DNA of 64,000 bases from JABDGC01 sp964466595. GTDB lineage: Bacteria > Pseudomonadota > Gammaproteobacteria > DSM-16500. The notes under the pieces were generated by a model. It did not search any database. It was not told where the DNA came from and saw nothing but the letters and a program-made list of their open reading frames with translations. The DNA lies in NCBI GenBank assembly GCA_964466595.1, contig CAYXNR010000003.1, forward strand, positions 4,589 through 68,588, read 5' to 3'. The position numbers were made by a program, and so were the translations under genes. How positions within the stretch are numbered: position 1 is the stretch's first letter; each line of letters begins with the position of its first letter. Shown here piece by piece: positions 59,353-64,000 of this stretch.

Positions 59353-61314
59353 ATGGCTGACTGGAGCATTGAAGAGGCTAAAGAGGTTTATAACGTCGAT
59401 CATTGGGGCGACGGTTTTTTTAATATTAATGAACAAGGTACCTTGCTTGCCTTTCCGAAAGGCGGACAAAACCCCCACAGCATTAATCTACAGGAGTTGA
59501 GTGAGGCGCTTTTAAAAAACAATCTCACCTTCCCCGTCTTGGTGCGTTTTACTGATATTTTAAAAATGCGACTGGATCAACTCTGTCAGGCCTTTGCTAA
59601 TGTCATTCAGGAAGCGAATTATCAAGGTAAGTATACTGCTGTCTATCCCATTAAAGTGAATCAACAATCTTCTGTAGTCAATGCTATTTTACAACATGGA
59701 AATAATCGCATTGGCCTTGAAGCCGGCTCCAAGCCAGAATTAATGGCTGTATTAGCCCTCACTCAACAACCCAATGCCTTGATTGTTTGCAATGGCTATA
59801 AAGATCGGGAATATATTCGTCTGGCCTTAATTGGACAGGCCCTCGGAAAACAGATCTATATTATCTTGGAAAAACTGTCTGAATTGGATTTGGTGCTGGA
59901 GGAAGCTCAGCGTCTTGGAATTAAGCCTGCTCTTGGTATTCGCATTCGTCTTGCAACTGTCGGCGCTGGTCGTTGGCAAAATACCGGCGGTGAAAAATCA
60001 AAATTCGGTTTCTATGCAGAGCAGATTTTGTATATCGTGGAGCGCTTAAGAGAAAAAGAGCTGCTCGATTATTTACAAGTTTTACATTTTCATCTTGGTT
60101 CACAGATTGCAAACATCGCTGACATTCAACGCGGCATGCATGAATGTGTGCGTTATTATTCTGAATTAAGACATATGGGCGCCAATATTCATACCGTCGA
60201 TGTGGGCGGCGGTCTCGGCATCGATTATGAAGGTACCCATTCACGTAGCTTTTGTTCCAAAAACTATTCGATGCAAGAATATGCTAACAACATCATTTAT
60301 ACCCTCATGGAAACCTGCAACAAACATAAGCTGCCTCATCCCAATGTCATTACCGAATCAGGTCGAGCCCTGACAGCACATCATGCACTCTTGATTACCA
60401 ATATTATCGGCTATGAACAGTATTCTTCAACAGAGTTACCTTCCATTGAACCCACAACGCCTAGCGTAAATGAACCGCAAATCATTAAAGATTTACGTTA
60501 CAGCTACGAAAATGTTTCTAAGCGCACGGCCATCGAAACTTATCATGATATTTGCCATTACATTGGGCAAGTGAACAACATGTTTAGCTTTGGTCTCTTA
60601 TCTTTAATCGATCGAGCCCGTGCAGAACAAATTTATCGCGCCACCAGTATGCGTATACGCGAGCTGCTCAATCCTTCGATTCGTTCTCATCGTGAAATTC
60701 TAGATGAACTCAATGAAAAATTGGCTGATAAGTATTTTTGCAATTTTTCTGTTTTTCAGTCGCTACCGGATTCCTGGGCGATTAATCAAGTCTTTCCTAT
60801 CCTGCCCCTTTCAGGTCTTGATCGGCCCGCCACGAATCGAGTCACCCTGCAAGATTTAACCTGTGATTCCGATGGCTGTATCAAGTCCTACATTGATGGT
60901 GAAGAATTAGAAAGCACCCTGCCACTGCCGCCCTATCAGGCAGATAAACCCTATCTTTTAGGGATTTTTTTAGTCGGCGCTTATCAAGAAATTCTAGGAG
61001 ATATGCACAATCTATTTGGTGACACCGATTCAGTTCACGTTGAACTCTTACCCGATGGCGGTTATCGTCTGGTACAACCCGAATTAGGTGATACTGTCGA
61101 TGATGTACTGCGCTATGTGCATTTTGATACTGAAAAATTGCTTAAACAATGTCATCAGCAGCTATCGAATGCAAAACTCTCTAAAAAACAACATCAAGAA
61201 TTTTTATATATTTTGACAGAAGGCCTAAAAGGTTATACCTATCTTGAAGAAGATACGGAAATACAGGTTAAGCCGAAGCCCAAGTCCAGAAAAGCTGAAA
61301 AGGTCGGCTCATAA
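59353..61314 (+). CDS. speA: biosynthetic arginine decarboxylase
   Basis: This 653-residue PLP enzyme of the alanine-racemase fold has the PLP Lys K101 in YPIKVNQQ, the HFHLGSQI motif and the GGGLGIDYEGT glycine loop, plus the C-terminal region DSDGCIKSYIDGE. It makes agmatine from arginine. An AGGAGA ribosome site precedes the ATG. It is followed 14 bp later by speB, so the two form the agmatine route to putrescine. Confidence 0.97.
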   Translation: MADWSIEEAKEVYNVDHWGDGFFNINEQGTLLAFPKGGQNPHSINLQELSEALLKNNLTFPVLVRFTDILKMRLDQLCQAFANVIQEANYQGKYTAVYPIKVNQQSSVVNAILQHGNNRIGLEAGSKPELMAVLALTQQPNALIVCNGYKDREYIRLALIGQALGKQIYIILEKLSELDLVLEEAQRLGIKPALGIRIRLATVGAGRWQNTGGEKSKFGFYAEQILYIVERLREKELLDYLQVLHFHLGSQIANIADIQRGMHECVRYYSELRHMGANIHTVDVGGGLGIDYEGTHSRSFCSKNYSMQEYANNIIYTLMETCNKHKLPHPNVITESGRALTAHHALLITNIIGYEQYSSTELPSIEPTTPSVNEPQIIKDLRYSYENVSKRTAIETYHDICHYIGQVNNMFSFGLLSLIDRARAEQIYRATSMRIRELLNPSIRSHREILDELNEKLADKYFCNFSVFQSLPDSWAINQVFPILPLSGLDRPATNRVTLQDLTCDSDGCIKSYIDGEELESTLPLPPYQADKPYLLGIFLVGAYQEILGDMHNLFGDTDSVHVELLPDGGYRLVQPELGDTVDDVLRYVHFDTEKLLKQCHQQLSNAKLSKKQHQEFLYILTEGLKGYTYLEEDTEIQVKPKPKSRKAEKVGS

Positions 61315-61328
61315 AGAGAGGAAATAGC

Positions 61329-62327
61329 GTGCTGAAGACTTTCAATCCTAATCTCGCAGCCACAGAAGATTCGGGGATTTTTGGACTGCCCTATACTGTC
61401 TCCGAAGCCCAATTAGTCTTACTACCTGTTCCCTGGGAAGCCACAACCTCTTATGGTAAAGGAACTTCCAGAGGACCGCAGGCTATCTTAGCAGCCAGCC
61501 GGCAAATCGATTTATTTGATTTGGAATTAGGCAAATTTTATGAAGCCGGCATTGCGATGCTTGAAGAAGCAGCCGAGCTTCAAAAAATAAATAAGCAGGC
61601 AGAAAAGGCAAGCGTAGAAGAAATTAATGCCTATAGCGAACAAATCAATCATTATGTTTATACTCAAACGAAAACCTTGCTTGCAGCAGGAAAACGAGTT
61701 GGACTGGTGGGCGGCGATCATTCCACGCCCTTTGGTGCTATCCAAGCCTTTTTAGAAAAATATCCAGAGATGGGTATTTTACATGTTGATGCGCACGCCG
61801 ATCTTCGAGAAGCTTATGAAGGTTTTGAACATTCGCATGCTTCTATTATGTATAACGTCATGACAAAAACCCCGCTCCGCCAGTTGGTACAAGTCGGTAT
61901 TCGCGATTTTTGTGAGGCAGAGTTTCAGTTTATTCAAGAGAATAAAAATAGAATCACCACCTTTTTTGACGCTCATTTAGTAGAAGAGAAAATGAAGGGC
62001 AAAAGTTGGTCTGCACTCTGTGATGAAATTATTCATAGTCTGCCGCAAAAAATTTATGTTTCCTTTGATATTGATGGACTGGATCCTCGCTTTTGTCCTC
62101 ATACGGGCACACCGGTTCCAGGCGGACTCGATTTCCAGGAAGCGCTTTATCTCTTCAAAAGAATTCTGCAAGCTGGTCGTCAAATAATTGGCTTTGATTT
62201 AAATGAGGTCTCGCCGGGCTTGGTGGAAACTACTTCCTCGACAGTAGCAGATAGTGCTCGCGAATGGGATGCTAATGTTGGCGCTCGTTTGTTGTATAAG
62301 CTTTGTGGTTATACTTTACAATCTTAG
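61329..62327 (+). CDS. speB: agmatinase
   Basis: The 332-residue ureohydrolase starts at GTG with GAGAGGAAA upstream. Manganese ligands are visible in GGDHSTPFG, HVDAHADLREAYEGFEHSHAS and SFDIDGLDPRFCPHTGTP. It splits agmatine into putrescine and urea. It works directly after SpeA. Family members also include arginase-like enzymes, but the pairing with speA makes agmatinase the clear choice. Length is a little above that of E. coli SpeB (306). Confidence 0.95.
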   Translation: MLKTFNPNLAATEDSGIFGLPYTVSEAQLVLLPVPWEATTSYGKGTSRGPQAILAASRQIDLFDLELGKFYEAGIAMLEEAAELQKINKQAEKASVEEINAYSEQINHYVYTQTKTLLAAGKRVGLVGGDHSTPFGAIQAFLEKYPEMGILHVDAHADLREAYEGFEHSHASIMYNVMTKTPLRQLVQVGIRDFCEAEFQFIQENKNRITTFFDAHLVEEKMKGKSWSALCDEIIHSLPQKIYVSFDIDGLDPRFCPHTGTPVPGGLDFQEALYLFKRILQAGRQIIGFDLNEVSPGLVETTSSTVADSAREWDANVGARLLYKLCGYTLQS

Positions 62328-62334
62328 TGAATAA

Positions 62335-62412
62335 CCCTCCTCTCCCCATCCCTCTCCGCCCGCAAAAAGCGCGGGAGGAGAGGGGGTTTTCTAAGCTAGG
62401 GAGGTGAAGGGT
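62335..62412. repeat. GC-rich hairpin repeat, copy B
   Basis: This is a second copy of the repeat at 43974-44038. CCCTCTCCGCCCGC (62350-62363) and GCGGGAGGAGAGGG (62371-62384) form the same stem with one mismatch, followed by GGTTTT. It lies between convergent genes (speB and the gene at 62419), as copy A does. Confidence 0.8.
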
Positions 62413-62418
62413 TAGGAT

Positions 62419-63132
62419 TTATCGATAGGCAAACTGGTGATAATCTGGAGCTACTTCTAAATCATTTTCTTCTGATGATTCTGATTCTGCTTGTGCTGAT
62501 CTCTGCTGGTATCGCTCCTTTACATACTGATATCCCCCCATCGCTAAAAGAATGGCGGCAAGAGCAAGGCACACTAGGATGACTTTTCCCAAATTTTTCC
62601 CCTGATCAACTTCATCTTCAATTATTTTTACCTCGTTTTCGATTAGCCTTTTAACGCAATTTTCTATAGTCGAATTGACTTCTTCATTCAGACCTCGAAA
62701 AAACTGAGCAAAATATTCAAAACCAGCCGCATCCTTACCTTGCCAAGGGCCTGCGATAGCTTGATAAAAACTATCTGGCCAGTTGCCATCAATCATGGTA
62801 TTGCAGTCAAAATACTTATGATGCATCCCATATAAGACTTCCCCGCTTGCCGCCAGTTTATAATGATTTTCGCTATTAAGGGATTTAAAAAACAAGTTAA
62901 GTGGTTGCGGGTCCTCTGCCTTAGCTGTGGAAAGAAGAGAACTCATTATACTTAAAATACTTAAAGAGGTACTCAAGCTATAAATATTCCGTGATAGCCT
63001 TGAAAGCTGGCTACTCATTCGAGTTTTAATTTCAAGCTTATTCAGCGGCAAACTAGTAGGAAGGGCAGTTTTTAATTTTTCTAAAACGGCTAAGGTATTA
63101 TTATTGAAACTTCCACTTATTTTTCGAAACAT
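62419..63132 (-). CDS. unrecognised membrane protein
   Basis: The 237-residue protein is not recognised. A hydrophobic stretch lies at residues about 45-70 (YSLSTSLSILSIMSSLL, possibly an uncleaved or late signal), followed by a soluble region (about 75-175) with two cysteines, a strong membrane helix near 185-210 (VILVCLALAAILLAMGGYQYV) and an acidic Ser/Glu-rich tail. The ATG at 63132 with AGGA 7 bases before is better than the upstream start at 63174. It stands alone; a role at the host interface is possible but unproven. Confidence 0.6.
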   Translation of the reverse strand: MFRKISGSFNNNTLAVLEKLKTALPTSLPLNKLEIKTRMSSQLSRLSRNIYSLSTSLSILSIMSSLLSTAKAEDPQPLNLFFKSLNSENHYKLAASGEVLYGMHHKYFDCNTMIDGNWPDSFYQAIAGPWQGKDAAGFEYFAQFFRGLNEEVNSTIENCVKRLIENEVKIIEDEVDQGKNLGKVILVCLALAAILLAMGGYQYVKERYQQRSAQAESESSEENDLEVAPDYHQFAYR

Positions 63133-63297
63133 ATTTATTCCTTTAATTGAAAGGTTAGAAAAAATCAGAGGCACCCTAGCACTTTTTTAGCTCAGTTACC
63201 ACAGAAAAAATGATCTAGCTTTAGTTACTCAATTAAGCGCCGTCGACGACGTTTAAGGTGAGTGAGTTACTTCTTTCTGGACAGCGCCTGAGATATC

Positions 63298-63316
63298 ATG
63301 TATAGTAGCTATACAT
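63298..63316. promoter_or_regulatory. palindromic operator of the vapBC pair
   Basis: ATGTATAG-TAG-CTATACAT is a perfect inverted repeat with 8-bp arms and a 3-base centre, 14 bp before the antitoxin start. Antitoxins of this class bind such palindromes at their own promoter, so this is a likely autoregulatory site. Confidence 0.7.
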
Positions 63317-63330
63317 TAAAGAGGTAGTGT

Positions 63331-63567
63331 ATGTCTCAACTCAATATTCACATGACCTTAAAATTTGAAAAAGATTTGCAAAAATTTATGAAGCTACGCC
63401 ATATCAAAACAAAGGCTGAAGCGGTTCGTATTGCTATACAAGAAAGCTTAGAGCATGCCCTACCCCATAAGAAAAAAATTGATTTTTCTGCTTGGCTAGG
63501 CTTAGCTACACAAGTACCAGTTTCTAAAAAAACAAGCTTCTCTTCTGATGATGATTTGTGGAAATAA
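63331..63567 (+). CDS. vapB: VapB-type antitoxin
   Basis: The 78-residue protein has an N-terminal ribbon-helix-helix pattern (about 5-47: NIHMTLKFEKDLQKFM, then KAEAVRIAIQESL) and a C-terminal part that would wrap the toxin (FSAWLGLA...DDDLW). It represses its own operon and neutralises the toxin encoded 1 bp downstream. GAGG lies before the ATG. Its C-terminal DDLW is common in antitoxins paired with PIN toxins. Confidence 0.85.
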   Translation: MSQLNIHMTLKFEKDLQKFMKLRHIKTKAEAVRIAIQESLEHALPHKKKIDFSAWLGLATQVPVSKKTSFSSDDDLWK

Positions 63568-63568
63568 T

Positions 63569-63958
63569 ATGGTACTAGATACTTCTATTGTACTTGCTGT
63601 TTTTTTTAAAGAAAAACAAAGTGATTGGGCTCTTGCACAAATGAATGCTCATGCCCGCGAACTTAGAATGAGCACAGTTAATTTAACAGAAGCACTTATT
63701 CATCTACGAGACCGTCAACCACAACTCTATCCTCGGCTAGAAGAACAATTACTTTATCATGGCATTCGTTTTGTTCCCCCTGACGTAGAACAAGCTCGTT
63801 TAGCAGCACAAGCACGTATTAAGTTTCCCCTTAATTTGGGAGATTGTTTTGCTTATGCTCTAGCAGTACAAGAAGATTGTCCCATTCTAACTTTGGATAA
63901 AGATTTTAGAGTTTTAGACCATACTGTTTTATATCCTAATCATATTCCATCTGTTTAA
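63569..63958 (+). CDS. vapC: VapC-type PIN-domain toxin
   Basis: This 129-residue PIN ribonuclease carries the acidic residues D4 (MVLDTSIVL), E (LTEALIHL), D (LGDCFAYAL) and D (LDKDFRVL), in the usual order. VapC toxins cut tRNA or rRNA when not bound by VapB. The start at 63569 begins 1 bp after the antitoxin stop; an earlier in-frame ATG at 63548 overlaps it. The pair is a complete type II module near the right edge of the window. Confidence 0.85.
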   Translation: MVLDTSIVLAVFFKEKQSDWALAQMNAHARELRMSTVNLTEALIHLRDRQPQLYPRLEEQLLYHGIRFVPPDVEQARLAAQARIKFPLNLGDCFAYALAVQEDCPILTLDKDFRVLDHTVLYPNHIPSV

Positions 63959-64000
63959 CTATAAAGTACAAAAAACGTGCGACTAGCCTAGTAAGGCCTT

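Overview
The window is a 64-kb stretch of a gammaproteobacterial chromosome with moderate-to-low GC and gene sets that fit the order Legionellales, most likely a Coxiellaceae-type host-associated bacterium (Rickettsiella, Diplorickettsia or Aquicella-like). This placement is inferred from the housekeeping proteins, an ankyrin-repeat gene, several unrecognised helical or membrane genes, and gene order shared with other gammaproteobacteria. No search was run. No tRNA, rRNA, transposase, phage gene or CRISPR array was recognised; the only RNA gene seen is rnpB.

Layout. Positions 1-2524 hold mreB-mreC-mreD (minus strand). Positions 2720-7587 hold gatC-gatA-gatB, followed 1 bp later by an ankyrin-repeat gene and a short BrnA-like fragment, then an alpha/beta hydrolase. 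From 8513 to 17064 the housekeeping pairs lptF-lptG and holC-valS alternate with three unrecognised genes. From 17177 to 30745 a minus-strand cluster reads mraZ-rsmH-ftsL-ftsI-murE-mraY-murD-ftsW-murG-tilS-pyrG-kdsA. It lacks murF and the usual murC/ddl/ftsQAZ end. murD is interrupted by 10 Ns. An AT-rich spacer with a four-box MraZ operator and a ~15-bp periodic repeat leads to rnpB. Next come rsmI and, divergently, lpoA-yraN-diaA-dolP, the same order as in E. coli.

The most distinctive region is 35675-43908. A cytoplasmic hybrid histidine kinase with two near-duplicate PAS domains is divergent, over 61 bp, from a one-module non-ribosomal peptide synthetase (condensation-adenylation-carrier). 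This is followed by an isopenicillin-N-synthase-like Fe(II) oxygenase and a stand-alone thioesterase with a long odd C-terminus. The three enzymes are enough to activate, condense, oxidise and release a small acyl-amino-acid or dipeptide product, so this looks like a compact biosynthetic cluster inside a housekeeping chromosome.

Positions 44085-50829 (minus) carry a type IV pilin, pilT, rpoS, surE, ftsB, eno, hda and a DUF2066 gene. After ihfB come dcd and a Mrp/ApbC ATPase (minus). Then on the plus strand come nudC, an APC-family amino-acid transporter, metG, a two-cluster ferredoxin, an aspartate-type aminotransferase, and speA-speB (arginine to agmatine to putrescine). The window ends with an unrecognised membrane protein and a vapBC toxin-antitoxin pair behind a palindromic operator.

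Small repeats are scattered between genes. They include an 81-bp near-perfect hairpin that has rewritten the end of kdsA, two copies of a GC-rich hairpin that both lie between convergent genes, and a 25-bp duplication at the 3' end of the pilin gene.
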